From the NCBI RefSeq assembly GCF_023973145.1, contig NZ_CP099546.1, forward strand, positions 3,100,001-3,164,000: 64,000 nt of DNA. Reading direction: 5' to 3'. Shown here piece by piece: positions 43,359 to 52,617 of this stretch (position 1 is the first letter of the stretch; the number at the start of each line of letters is the position of its first letter). The position numbers and the translations under genes were made by a program. Source of the DNA: Natronosalvus vescus (GTDB lineage: Archaea; Halobacteriota; Halobacteria; Halobacteriales; Natrialbaceae). Below the pieces are notes generated by a model. The model was not told where the DNA came from. It worked only from the letters and a program-made list of their open reading frames with translations, and ran no database searches.

Positions 43359-43546
43359 CTTCGTACGATCGGACGCGTCGAGAGGGTCGATAACTCGATT
43401 CGGTTTTCTTTCAGCGACTTACTCCGACCTCGAGCGGTCGCTATCGTAGTGTCAGACGGTTTTTTGATACCCCAATTGCCATCCACACGGACGTCCCGAA
43501 CGAGTTCGCGAGGATCTAGAGGCACCTCGAGGGCAAACCTGCGTGT

Positions 43547-43810
43547 ATGTCCGGTTACCAGCCCCTGTTCGAACAGACCAGCGTCCCGACCGATCGACCC
43601 AGGGAGGTACTCGACGTCCGTACGCTTGGGCCGCCCCAGCCACTCGCCCGCACGCTCGAGCGACTGGCAGCCAGCGACGACGATCTGGTGTTGATACAGC
43701 GGAACGATCGCGCCCCACAGTTCCTGTACCCGAAACTCGAGGATAGAGGCTACACCTACGAGACGGTCGAGACCGAAATGGAGGTCGTCACGGTTATTTG
43801 GCGGGAGTGA
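43547..43810 (+). CDS. DUF2249-like small protein
   Basis: 87 residues. The order EVLDVRTLGPPQPLARTLERL, LVLIQRNDRAPQFLYPKLEDRGY, then ETVETEMEVVTVIW matches the DUF2249 fold (a TusA-like beta-alpha-beta layout), often next to electron-transport or metal genes in haloarchaea. It lies alone here. Function unknown. Confidence 0.83.
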   Translation: MSGYQPLFEQTSVPTDRPREVLDVRTLGPPQPLARTLERLAASDDDLVLIQRNDRAPQFLYPKLEDRGYTYETVETEMEVVTVIWRE

Positions 43811-43905
43811 TCGCACCGGTCGCGGATGGTGTACAGAACCGTTCTGAGTACGGATTCTGTGCGAACGATCTGTCGAGATGGAGTGCCCCAGACCACAGTT
43901 GAGTG

Positions 43906-43948
43906 TATCGTTCGCTGACAGAGGGCGCGTATCCTGTCGCTGCATCCC
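43906..43948 (+). repeat. Dispersed repeat copy 10 (short, isolated)
   Basis: CGCTGACAGAGGGCGCGTATC with TGCAT after it matches the second half-motif but is far from the 4-20 kb cluster; it could be a chance similarity. Confidence 0.3.
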
Positions 43949-44043
43949 CGAGACGAGATCGCGATGCCGATGTTACACTGTCGCTGAGAGTCACTATACC
44001 AAAGGTTAATGCCGTTTGATAGGCTATTTGTAAAAAGAACCGT

Positions 44044-45051
44044 ATGACCGATAGTTCGATCGATGAAAAATCGGGTGAGGGGGATTTCGATGTCGGCCCG
44101 AGCATGGACGAACTCTTCGGGGAGATCGAAGAGCTTGAGGAGGGGGAGGTCGATCGGGAGGAGACACAGTCGGCAGACGACGTCGAAGACGTGACGGCGG
44201 CGGACGTTTTTAGCCAGCTCCGTACCGAAGCAGCCGAGGAGTCCGGCGTCGACGACTTTCTCGAGGACGAGAGCCCGGAAGAGATCATCGCGAGTGCCGA
44301 CGACGAGACCGACTCGGAGCCGGACGAATTTGATGCAGATCTCATGGACGAAGGGGCTCTGGACGATCTGTTGCTCACGGGACGAACGCAATCGGACGAG
44401 TTCCTCTGGGTCGACAGCGGGGGTGCTGACCAGGACTCGTCAGCCACCGAGGCGGAACCAGAACCATCCACCGAGGCAGAGTCGGATACCGACTCGTCCA
44501 TGCCCGACGACGCGGACACTGAAGCGGACGAAAACGCGGCAGTCAGCGACGATGCACCCATCGATGCTGGACCCGAGCGATCCGATACCGACCCGACCGA
44601 GTCCACTACGGCGTCGGAGAGCGACCCGGCTGCTGAAGCCGATTCCGTTGCAACCACTGATTCGTCGCCGTCGAACGGGTCAGAACGGGAGGGTGTGTCG
44701 GCCCCCCTCGGGTCTGAAACTGAAACTGAAGCGAAAACAAAAACCGAATCCGAAACTGAAGAACCCGCCGCCCCGACGGACGACGATGGGAAAGAGACGT
44801 CTAAGGGCAACCGACAGGCTGGTAGCTCCCCATCCTCAAACGAAGACGACAGTGATGGCAACGACAAAACCACACCAACCGGCCGCGTCGACTACGCCCT
44901 CGAGTCCGACGCCGACGACGCCTCACCCGAAGACGAATCGCTGGTCGTCTCCGACGTCGAATCGACGACCACCGACCTCGTCCCGACCGAGACCGAATCC
45001 GACGAGAGCGGCGGGTTCCTCAGTTGGATACGGTCGAAGCTACCGTTCTGA
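44044..45051 (+). CDS. Long acidic disordered protein with an amphipathic C terminus
   Basis: 335 residues. The first 130 are acidic with helical segments (MDELFGEIEELEEGEVDREE, DVFSQLRTEAAEESGVDDFL). The next 170 are low-complexity E/D/S/T/A. The protein ends with GGFLSWIRSKLPF, a short amphipathic, basic-aromatic peptide that could touch membrane or a partner. No catalytic motif. A thioredoxin gene follows within 65 bases and may be cotranscribed. Family not recognised. Confidence 0.75.
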   Translation: MTDSSIDEKSGEGDFDVGPSMDELFGEIEELEEGEVDREETQSADDVEDVTAADVFSQLRTEAAEESGVDDFLEDESPEEIIASADDETDSEPDEFDADLMDEGALDDLLLTGRTQSDEFLWVDSGGADQDSSATEAEPEPSTEAESDTDSSMPDDADTEADENAAVSDDAPIDAGPERSDTDPTESTTASESDPAAEADSVATTDSSPSNGSEREGVSAPLGSETETEAKTKTESETEEPAAPTDDDGKETSKGNRQAGSSPSSNEDDSDGNDKTTPTGRVDYALESDADDASPEDESLVVSDVESTTTDLVPTETESDESGGFLSWIRSKLPF

Positions 45052-45115
45052 GTCGCGTATTCGACCCTCATCGTGCGGCGAAATCGTTTTTGGGCATTCC
45101 ACCGAAGCACCTGGT

Positions 45116-45517
45116 ATGAGCACGGACGACGAACTCGAACGAATTCGCGAGCAAAAACGAAAGGAGCTACAGGAACGCGCCGAAGCCGAAACGCAGGCGG
45201 CCTCGAGTCCTGACGAACCGATTCCGATCGAAAACTCGGCTCACTTTCAGGAGACGCTACAGGATCACGACCGCGTCCTCGTGGACTTTTACGCCGATTG
45301 GTGTGGCCCGTGTCAGATGCTCGCTCCCGTCCTCGATCGGATCGCGGCCGAGACCAGCGGAACGATCGCGAAAGTCGACACCGAAGCCCTCCCTCAACTG
45401 GCCCAGCAGTACGGCGTTCGCGGCTTGCCGACGCTGATCCTCTTTGAGCACGGCGAGCCAGCGAAACAGCTCGTCGGGATGCAAGAGGAGTCGACGCTGC
45501 GGAACCTCTTCGTGTAG
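45116..45517 (+). CDS. Thioredoxin
   Basis: 133 residues from ATG 45116. A charged N-terminal coiled stretch (ERIREQKRKELQERAEAE) precedes a classic thioredoxin fold with the active site FYADWCGPCQML and the cis-Pro in RGLPTLIL. It reduces protein disulfides with thioredoxin reductase. The N-terminal extension of about 40 residues is unusual in bacteria but common in haloarchaea. Confidence 0.94.
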   Translation: MSTDDELERIREQKRKELQERAEAETQAASSPDEPIPIENSAHFQETLQDHDRVLVDFYADWCGPCQMLAPVLDRIAAETSGTIAKVDTEALPQLAQQYGVRGLPTLILFEHGEPAKQLVGMQEESTLRNLFV

Positions 45518-45754
45518 GCCGCGTTAGCTCGCCCGTCCGCGGAACGTGCGGACTTTGTGAGGTGTTCGGTACGCTTGTTTTGGAGTAGTATGGGTACGTG
45601 AGGGCTCGAGTCGCGGATTCGACCGTCTTCTTCGGGTAACTGATCCGGTTTCACTCGAGCCAGGCCGAGGGAAACGCAGAGAGAGGGCGGTAGAACGAGA
45701 GGGCAGTAGAGCGAGCGTGATGTCCGGACGAGAACTAACCGCGAGGCGGCCGAA

Positions 45755-47002
45755 CTACTCGTAGAGCGGATTCGCTGCACAGAGGTCGTCGACTTCCGCG
45801 GCGACGTCCGCAATGACCGACTCGTCGTCGGGGGCGTCGATGACGCGGGCGATCAGGGTTCCGACGGTGCGGAGGTCGTCCTCGTCGAAGCCGCGGGTCG
45901 TTAGCGCGGGGGTTCCAACACGAATACCGCTCGGGTTGAACGCCGACCGGGTCTCGCCGGGAACGGTGTTCGCGTTGAGGACGATTCCGGCTTCCTCGAG
46001 GGCCTCTTCGGCGTCGCCACCGGTCGTCTCGGGGTGTGATGGCCGCAGGTCGACGAGCACGAGGTGGTTGTCGGTACCACCGGAGACGAGCGAAAAGCCG
46101 TCCTCGACGAGCGCCTCACCGAGGGCTTTGGCGTTGGCGACGGTCTGTTCGGCGTACTCCTGGAACGCGGGCTCGAGCGCCTCGCCGAAACCGACGGCTT
46201 TGCCGGCGACGTTGTGCATGAGCGGGCCGCCCTGGCCGCCGGGGAAGACGGCTTTATCGATATCGTCGGCGTACTCCTCCCGGGTCATGACGATGCCACC
46301 GCGGCCGGCACGGATCGTTTTGTGGGTCGATCCCGTGACGAAATCGGCGATGCCGACGGGGGATCCGTGGACGCCCGCGGCCACGAGGCCGGTGATGTGG
46401 GCGATGTCGGCCAGATGGAGGGCGTCGACTGACTCGGCCGCGTCCTGAATGCGCTCCCACTCGACTTCGCGTGGATACGCGGAGTAGCCCGAGACGATGA
46501 TGTCCGGCTCGAACTCGGCGGCGTGGTCGGTGAGGCCATCGTAGTCGAGGACGCCCGTCTCGGAGTCGACTTCGTACTGTTCGACCTCGTACAGTTGCCC
46601 GGTGAAGTTCGCCGGGTGGCCGTGGCTGAGGTGGCCGCCGTGGGTCAGATCCAGCGAGAGGATCTTGTCCCCGGGCTCGAGCATCGCGAAGTAGACGGCC
46701 TGGTTGGCCTGGGTTCCCGAGTGGGGCTGGACGTTGACGTGTTCGGCACCGAAGAGTTCCTGCGCCCGGTCGATGGCGAGCTGTTCGACCTCGTCGGCGT
46801 ACCGACAGCCGCCGTAGTAGCGGGCACCCGGATACCCCTCGGCGTACTTGTTCGTCAAGGCGCTCCCCTGGGCGTCGAGGACGGCGCGGCTGACGTGATT
46901 TTCGCTGGCGATCATCGACAGCGTCGACTGCTGTCGTCGAATCTCTCCCTCGAGGGCATCAGCTACGTCGGGATCGACGTCGCGAACCTGGTCGTGTTCC
47001 AT
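45755..47002 (-). CDS. glyA: Serine hydroxymethyltransferase
   Basis: 415 residues from ATG 47002 (MEHDQVRDVDPDVAD). PLP-dependent conversion of serine to glycine with transfer of C1 to tetrahydrofolate. The PLP lysine is in TGSTHKTIRAGRGG; SMIASENHVSRAV, NVQPHSGTQANQAVYFA and LDLTHGGHLSHG are family landmarks. A TATA-like CTTATAC sits about 30 bases upstream. The 5' extension to 47050 lacks support. Confidence 0.96.
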   Translation of the reverse strand: MEHDQVRDVDPDVADALEGEIRRQQSTLSMIASENHVSRAVLDAQGSALTNKYAEGYPGARYYGGCRYADEVEQLAIDRAQELFGAEHVNVQPHSGTQANQAVYFAMLEPGDKILSLDLTHGGHLSHGHPANFTGQLYEVEQYEVDSETGVLDYDGLTDHAAEFEPDIIVSGYSAYPREVEWERIQDAAESVDALHLADIAHITGLVAAGVHGSPVGIADFVTGSTHKTIRAGRGGIVMTREEYADDIDKAVFPGGQGGPLMHNVAGKAVGFGEALEPAFQEYAEQTVANAKALGEALVEDGFSLVSGGTDNHLVLVDLRPSHPETTGGDAEEALEEAGIVLNANTVPGETRSAFNPSGIRVGTPALTTRGFDEDDLRTVGTLIARVIDAPDDESVIADVAAEVDDLCAANPLYE

Positions 47003-47157
47003 ATTCTCAGTGGCGTCTGGGCAGTGTATAAGTGTACCTTTCCTCGGCAATATCGGACTCGAGTGGTATCGGACTCGATCGGCGTGGTGGAACCGACATT
47101 ATCATCGATCGTACAGACGATACAACTATCTTTCAGGGATGAGTTTCATTACAGTGA

Positions 47158-49230
47158 ATGATAGAGTGGGACGGTGCCGACGATCACGTTCGCGTGGTCG
47201 ATGCGGATAACACCACCCTGTGTGTCCAGGGAGTCGGTCTCACCATCGACGGTACGGGCCCCGACATCTCCCGACCGGTCGACGAGACCATCGTCGTGAC
47301 GGCAAAAGCCCTCCAGTTCCCCCACGCCGTCGTCTACGCGTCTGCACTCGGCCGGGACGAGTGGTACCAACTCGAGCCCGACGAGATCGAACTGGAACTG
47401 CCGCCAGCGGAGTACGTCCTCGACATCGATACCGGCATCAAAACCTATCTGCGGTTTTCGGGGCCGGCGGTCATCCAGCGGGCGAGTGATTACTCGACGC
47501 TCGTGATCTCCTTCCCCGAACGAACGCGGACGATTCTGGGCTTTCGCAGCCGCCACGAGTTTCCTGCGGAGACGATCACCGTTTCTGAAACTCCCTCGGG
47601 TCTCGCCCGCGGCCTATCGCTGCTGTCGTCGTCGATCAAGACCCAGCTCCCGGATCGAACGTATCCGACACTGCGCGGGCACCCGCCACTGCTCGAGACC
47701 GGCGAGACGTTCTCAGCGCCGGCGTCGCTGCGAAATGCCGACCGGTCGGGAATCGAACTGGTCGTTCCACCCAGGTACGACGCGCTGTTCGTCGTCGCAC
47801 CGCTCGCGTACTTCCTGCAAGCGACCGTCAGCACCGAATCGGGAAGCACGCCCCGTATTCGCCTCCCCGACGTGGCTCGTGAGCGGGAACTCCAGCCGAT
47901 GCCAGACCTCGAGGCCGATGTCGAACGGCTACTTCGACAGTGTTTCTTCCTGGACTGTCTGGTTCGCAATGCCGGCCCGTACGGAACGCGATTGGCCGAG
48001 TTGAATCTCCTCGAGGCGCTCGACATCGACGCGAAGGCGTTGTACGAGGCGACCCCACAGGAGCGGCTCGCAGCGTATCTCGAGGTGCCGTATTCTGCGC
48101 TCAGCCATCGGCTTCCGACGTGGCATCTGTCGACGTACGTCGAGCCGACGGTGCCGAGCGTGGAGGCGATTCCGTATCTTCTCGATCGACTGAGCCTCAT
48201 CTTTATGCCCCGGACGTCCACGCTCGAGGGCAGGGAACTCGTCGAGCGATCGCTCACCGACTTCTACCGTGGCGACCGCTCGGGGGCGGGACAGGTCGCG
48301 TCGGTCAACATCGTCAAACCGGAGCTTCGTGGCGGGCGTGTCCACGGCTGGCTGGCCGACGGCGTCCCGATCGACGTGTTCAAATCGAACGTCGCCGCCT
48401 ACCGAAATCGACTGTCGTTCCTCGAACGAGACAACGGAACGCCGTCGATCCGGATCGTCCTGAACGATCCCGAGATGGCTGGCGAGCGCGAGCGGGTGGC
48501 ATCGATCTATCAGCAGCGCGCCGAAGAACTCTCACTCGACGTTCGCGTCGACGAGCACCTCAGGACTGACGCACTCGCCCAGGTGTTCGAGAGCGATCAT
48601 GCGTTCGTCCACTACATCGGCCACTGTGAAACCGACGGCCTCCGGTGTCCGGACGGCGCGCTCGCGACCTCGAGTATCGACGACTGCCGGGTCGAGACGT
48701 TTTTCCTCAATGCCTGTGGCTCCTTCTATGAGGGAATGAATCTCATCGAACGCGGGAGCGTCGCTGGGGCCGTGACGTTCAGGCAAGTGCTCAACGATCA
48801 CGCGCTGAAGGTCGGTTCGACCTTTGCGAAGTTGCTCGTCCATGGGTTCAGTTTCGAGCGTGCGATGCGCCTCGCTCGCCGACGGATCATGATGGGGAAA
48901 GATTACGCCGTGGTCGGTGATGGCACCCACTCGGTGACCGAAGGGGACTTACAGGTTCCAACGACGGCGACGATCGAACCGCTTCCGGACGGCAATTACC
49001 TCGTCGAACTCGAGTGCTATTCGACCCGGGTGAACGGTCAGTACTATTATCCACACGCGGCCGACAACGAGTACAGCTACCTGTGTGGGACGCCCTCGTC
49101 GATCACACTCGAGAAGGTCGCGTTGACACAGTTCCTCCAGGAATCGAACCTTGCAGTCATCTACGATGGCGATGTCTACTGGTCGAGTGAACTTGCTCGA
49201 ACAATGAGCGGCGATCAGGGGCCGCCGTAA
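47158..49230 (+). CDS. CHAT-like (caspase-fold) protein of unknown role
   Basis: 690 residues. The N-terminal 260 are beta-rich (DHVRVVDADNTTLCVQGVGL, KTYLRFSGPAVIQRASDYSTLVISFPE). A helical region spans about 270-400. The part after 400 has an alternating beta/alpha pattern with His489 in FVHYIGHCE and Cys520 in FFLNACGSFYEG, followed by VAGAVTF. The GH and NACG sites in this order and context are the His-Cys dyad of CHAT peptidases, relatives of caspases and separase. Tail residues 620-690 are another beta module. No signal peptide. It is flanked by glyA and tbsP. Confidence 0.75.
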   Translation: MIEWDGADDHVRVVDADNTTLCVQGVGLTIDGTGPDISRPVDETIVVTAKALQFPHAVVYASALGRDEWYQLEPDEIELELPPAEYVLDIDTGIKTYLRFSGPAVIQRASDYSTLVISFPERTRTILGFRSRHEFPAETITVSETPSGLARGLSLLSSSIKTQLPDRTYPTLRGHPPLLETGETFSAPASLRNADRSGIELVVPPRYDALFVVAPLAYFLQATVSTESGSTPRIRLPDVARERELQPMPDLEADVERLLRQCFFLDCLVRNAGPYGTRLAELNLLEALDIDAKALYEATPQERLAAYLEVPYSALSHRLPTWHLSTYVEPTVPSVEAIPYLLDRLSLIFMPRTSTLEGRELVERSLTDFYRGDRSGAGQVASVNIVKPELRGGRVHGWLADGVPIDVFKSNVAAYRNRLSFLERDNGTPSIRIVLNDPEMAGERERVASIYQQRAEELSLDVRVDEHLRTDALAQVFESDHAFVHYIGHCETDGLRCPDGALATSSIDDCRVETFFLNACGSFYEGMNLIERGSVAGAVTFRQVLNDHALKVGSTFAKLLVHGFSFERAMRLARRRIMMGKDYAVVGDGTHSVTEGDLQVPTTATIEPLPDGNYLVELECYSTRVNGQYYYPHAADNEYSYLCGTPSSITLEKVALTQFLQESNLAVIYDGDVYWSSELARTMSGDQGPP

Positions 49231-49599
49231 CTGCTCACGCGTTTCGACGATGCTGATCCGAGATCGGCTTCTCGGCGACGCCGTGTCCGCTGTTCGTTTC
49301 GTGACAACTGTGGTACCCACGCTCGATCGTCGGAGACACCCATACGACAGCAAAAATGGAATTCAGTATAGTTAACTGTTGCTGTTGTGTGCCACGTTGC
49401 CATTGAGTATGACAACACACCACACATTTGGCAGTCCACTCGGGCAAATCGAATTGGTGTATGGACACCCCCAGTCGATTCGCACAGATAGAGTGTAAAA
49501 ATCGACAAAAATCTCCGCTTTTGTCGCCTGAGTATAAGTTGTGGCGTGATGATGGCCAACAAAATTAAGTACTGCGCTATCGTTTACTTCTGTAGAGAG
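49231..49599. other. Intergenic stretch before tbsP
   Basis: AT-rich near 49355-49380 and 49490-49560, with sequence such as AAAAATTAAG-like promoter elements before ATG 49600. Minus-strand frames are short and out of keeping with haloarchaeal codon use. Nothing else recognised. Confidence 0.4.
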
Positions 49600-50418
49600 A
49601 TGACTTCGAATTTACTCAACCATCAGATAGAGGAGATCCTCGAGACCGTTCTCACCGACGCCTCGGGTGACGTGTACATGGTCAATCCGTCGTGGGAGGC
49701 CATCGAAGAGTTCGTTACCGTCGCAACCGAGTTCGACGGCGATCTCCCGACCGTCCACATGCTCGCCGACGATCGGACGCTGAAGGACGTCATGGGCGAC
49801 TTTATCGTCGCCTCGAACGCCGCAGACCTGATCGATGAGGGCACCCTCGAGCTGCGCACCCTCGAGCAGGCACCCGAAAACTCCCTGCTCATCACCGACG
49901 ACACCGTCGTCGCCGTCGTCCACGCAGGCGACCGCGTCGGTGGTCTCGTCACCGACGACGAGGAATTCGTCGACGCTTCCTTCGACACCTACGCAGCCCG
50001 CTGGGAGGACGCAAACGCGTTCAATCTCCGTACACCGCCGATCACCCGCGTCCGAGAGACGCTCTCCGACGAGATCAGCGCCGATGCCGAGGCCGACTTC
50101 ACGGCGATCCTCAACTCGCTCGAGACCGCCCGCGGCGACGGCGACGGCCTCGACGAGGTCACCATCTCGCTGCTCGTCGCAGCCAGGAACGAGGCGCTGC
50201 TCTACGACATCAGCAAGTGGGGCGAGGACGTCGGTATCGCCTCGAAGGCGACGTTCAGCCGCACGAAGACCAAGCTCGAGGACATGGGCCTGATCGACAC
50301 CGAGAAGGTGCCGATCGACGTCGGTCGTCCGCGCCTGCGTCTGAAGATCGGTGACGACCGACTCGACGAGGCCGACAACGGCCAGCTCGCGACGGTCGCC
50401 CAGTCGATCCTTAACTAA
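49600..50418 (+). CDS. tbsP: Transcriptional regulator TbsP
   Basis: 272 residues from ATG 49600 (MTSNLLNHQIEEIL); the upstream frame to 49546 is probably leader. The DUF5821/TbsP layout is visible: a sensor-like N-terminal alpha/beta part (VYMVNPSWEAIEEFVTVATEFDGDLPTVHMLADDRTLKDVMGDF), then a winged-helix region with EALLYDISKWGEDVGIASKATFSRTKTKLEDMGLIDTEKVPIDVGRPRLRLKIG. TbsP in haloarchaea works with TrmB in the control of glyceraldehyde-3-phosphate dehydrogenase and gluconeogenesis. Recognition is by family resemblance. Confidence 0.88.
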   Translation: MTSNLLNHQIEEILETVLTDASGDVYMVNPSWEAIEEFVTVATEFDGDLPTVHMLADDRTLKDVMGDFIVASNAADLIDEGTLELRTLEQAPENSLLITDDTVVAVVHAGDRVGGLVTDDEEFVDASFDTYAARWEDANAFNLRTPPITRVRETLSDEISADAEADFTAILNSLETARGDGDGLDEVTISLLVAARNEALLYDISKWGEDVGIASKATFSRTKTKLEDMGLIDTEKVPIDVGRPRLRLKIGDDRLDEADNGQLATVAQSILN

Positions 50419-50821
50419 GACCACCGACCTTTTACGCTGCGCTTGTTCGCGACGACGACAGCGTTGCTGTCGTGCGTCGCGTCGTCGCTCGGTAAAAGCT
50501 CGACCAAAAGCTCTCCTCCCTCCGTTCGTTCACTCCGTTCACTCACATCAGTCGTCGGCCCGCTCGCTCACTGACTCACGGGCGTTGCCCGTTTGTCTGT
50601 CCGCGGCGCTACGCGCCGCGCTTTCGTTCGCTCGCGGAACACGTTCGTGGCCTGCCCTTCCCCGGAACGCGGGACTCTCGCCATGCTCGAGGCCCGCGTC
50701 TGGCCACCGTCGCTGAACGGAGTCGGTACGGGTTTGATCTGATTCTCAGGGCCGCTGACCACAGAAGGACGCATATCCCAAGGACGCAAACCCCAAGTCA
50801 TCGCCGTCCCTCGAGACGCGT
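50419..50821. repeat. Highly palindromic GC-rich intergenic region
   Basis: Stacked inverted repeats: ACCTTTTACGC against GCTCGGTAAAAG, AGCGTTGCTGTCGTGCG near GACGACG, CGGGCGTTGCCCG (50580-50592), and CGCGGCGCTACGCGCCGCG (50602-50620). A CGTTCGTTCACTCCGTTCACTC stretch is 50525-50545. No credible gene. Similar structures occur between haloarchaeal genes; they could act as terminators, RNA stabilisers or a repeated genomic element. Confidence 0.55.
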
Positions 50822-51538
50822 ATGTACGAAGCCGTCCACGTCGACCCCGAGCCAGGCAAGGGAGCCGACGTCGTCGCTCAGGTGGTCGAGACGGCCGCCA
50901 GATACGGCTACGAGGGCGTGGTGGTGCGCAATCACGACGGCGTACGCGTCGCGTTCGATGCCGACGAACTCGCCGACGAGTACGGGATCGACGTCGTCGA
51001 CGGCGTCGAAATTCGATCCGATGATCCCCACCAGGCCAGTGGCTCCGTCGGCAACTACCGACCCCAGTATACGATCCTGGCGATCCACGGCGGGACGAAC
51101 GCGATCAACCGATTCGCCGTCGAGACCGACAAAGTCGACGTGCTGGCCCACCCGATGGACGGCTCCGGGGACGTCAACCACGTCCTCGTTAAAGCGGCGG
51201 TCGAGAACGGGGTTCGTCTCGAGTTCTCGTTCGCGAACGTCCTCCGTGCGACCGGCGGCCGACGGGTGCGAGCGATACAGTCCCTGCGCAAGCTCCGGGA
51301 ACTCGTCACCTACTACGACGCGCCCTACGTCGTGAGCGCCGATCCACGCGGCCCGCTCGAGCTGCGAGGCCCGCGAGAGCTATGCGCACTCGGCGAGGAG
51401 CTCGGATTCGACCAGGAGTGGATCGTCGACGGCCTAGAGGAGTGGGGGTCTCTCGCGGGCCGCAATCGGCGGATCCAGTCCGATTCGTTCATTGAGCCGG
51501 GGGTCGAACGAGGGAGATATGAAAAAGACCGTTGCTGA
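50822..51538 (+). CDS. RNase P protein Rpp30 (Rnp3)
   Basis: 238 residues. A TIM-barrel-like archaeal/eukaryal RNase P protein; with Pop5 it forms the core that helps the RNA subunit mature tRNA 5' ends. Motifs seen are MYEAVHVDPEPGKGADVVAQV, VVVRNHD, VDGVEIRSDDP, AIHGGTNAINRFAVETDKVDVLAHPMD, VNHVLVKAAVENGVRLEFSF and PYVVSADPRGPLELRGPRELCALG. The 3' end overlaps the methyltransferase start by 20 bases, and Pop5 follows. Confidence 0.93.
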   Translation: MYEAVHVDPEPGKGADVVAQVVETAARYGYEGVVVRNHDGVRVAFDADELADEYGIDVVDGVEIRSDDPHQASGSVGNYRPQYTILAIHGGTNAINRFAVETDKVDVLAHPMDGSGDVNHVLVKAAVENGVRLEFSFANVLRATGGRRVRAIQSLRKLRELVTYYDAPYVVSADPRGPLELRGPRELCALGEELGFDQEWIVDGLEEWGSLAGRNRRIQSDSFIEPGVERGRYEKDRC

Positions 51539-52124
51539 ACACGCGGCCCGATTCGACGACATCGCGAGCGAGTACGACGATTCGGGCACCGAGGAGTACC
51601 GGGCCTGTGCGAGCCTAGTGATCGAACACGCCGCGCCCGAGAGCGACGACGTCATCCTTGATATCGGCACCGGAACCGGGGCAATCGCGCTGGCGCTGGC
51701 TCCCGATGCCGAGGCGGTCGTTGGCAGAGACATTAGCGAAGGTATGATGGAGGAGGCACGCTCGAAAGCCGCCGACCAGGGTCTCGAGAACGTCTCCTTC
51801 GGCTACGGGACGTTTCGCGAGCCCGAGTACGACAGCCCCGTCGACGTGGTCACATCGAACTTCGCCATGCACCACCTCTCGGACGAGGAAAAACGCGAGG
51901 CGATTGACGCCATCGCGAGCCTCGAGCCCCAGCGGTTCGTCCTCGGTGACGTCATGTTCTTCGGGGAACCCGATCCGAGCGAGCCGTTCTACGACCCCGA
52001 AGTCGACGATCCAGCGACCGTCGGCGAACTCGCCGACGCCTTCACCGATGCGGGCTTCTCGCTGACGGCCGTCGAACGAGTACACGATCAGGTGGGCGTA
52101 CTGGTCGCAGAACGGGGAGCCTAA
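51519..52124 (+). CDS. Class I SAM-dependent methyltransferase
   Basis: 201 residues from ATG 51519 (MKKTVAEHAARFD). The Rossmann motifs are ILDIGTGTGAIALALAPDA (motif I), AVVGRDISEGM, VVTSNFAMHHLSDEEK and FVLGDVMFF. Substrate unknown; enzymes of this pattern act on small molecules or RNA. It overlaps the 3' end of the Rpp30 gene and is 13 bases from the Pop5 gene, so a link to tRNA or rRNA processing is worth testing but not shown. Confidence 0.9.
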   Translation: MKKTVAEHAARFDDIASEYDDSGTEEYRACASLVIEHAAPESDDVILDIGTGTGAIALALAPDAEAVVGRDISEGMMEEARSKAADQGLENVSFGYGTFREPEYDSPVDVVTSNFAMHHLSDEEKREAIDAIASLEPQRFVLGDVMFFGEPDPSEPFYDPEVDDPATVGELADAFTDAGFSLTAVERVHDQVGVLVAERGA

Positions 52125-52137
52125 TCCGTCACCATCG

Positions 52138-52479
52138 ATGAAACACCTCCCGAAACACCTCCGGCCACGGTGGCGCTATCTCGCCATCGAACTCGAGACC
52201 GACCCCGATGCCGACGTCACCCGCCGCTCGTTCCAGCGGGAGGTCTGGTACGCCGGGCAGAACTTACTGGGCGACCCGGGGAGCGCGGACGCCGACCTGA
52301 CGGTGGTTCGCTACCGATTCGACGACGGCAGAGGTGAGGCGATCGTACGCGTCCGCCACGGCGAGGTCGAACGGGCTCGAGCGGCGATCGCCTGCGTGGA
52401 TTCGATCGACGGCAATACGCTGGGTCTGTTCGTCTGTGGCGTCAGCGGAACGATACGGGCCGCCGAAACTAAATTTTGA
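52138..52479 (+). CDS. RNase P protein Pop5 (Rnp2)
   Basis: 113 residues, full length, with the small alpha/beta fold of Pop5: KHLPKHLRPRWRYLAIELET, VWYAGQNLLGDPGSADADLTVVRYRFDDGRGEAIVRVRH, and EVERARAAIACVDSIDGN. It binds Rpp30 and the catalytic RNA. The gene order p30-methyltransferase-Pop5-psmA is typical for haloarchaea. A T-run (52492-52496) after the stop may end the transcript. Confidence 0.93.
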   Translation: MKHLPKHLRPRWRYLAIELETDPDADVTRRSFQREVWYAGQNLLGDPGSADADLTVVRYRFDDGRGEAIVRVRHGEVERARAAIACVDSIDGNTLGLFVCGVSGTIRAAETKF

Positions 52480-52617
52480 CTGTCGGAACGATTTTTGTTG
52501 CGGCTCATCTCCTCGGGAGTGTAGCCAGCAGCCTGTTCCAACCCGTCTGTAACGGCGACAGTCAGCCGCCACGACGGTTGTGATGAACCGGCGCATATGC
52601 AGCAGTAAGAAAACTAT

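Noticed and set aside
49235-49562. Minus-strand frames with scattered Cys before tbsP
   Set aside because: Two overlapping frames, neither with haloarchaeal codon bias nor a proper zinc-finger spacing.
49612-50424. Minus-strand frame over tbsP
   Set aside because: An antisense shadow; TbsP has the expected HTH and length.
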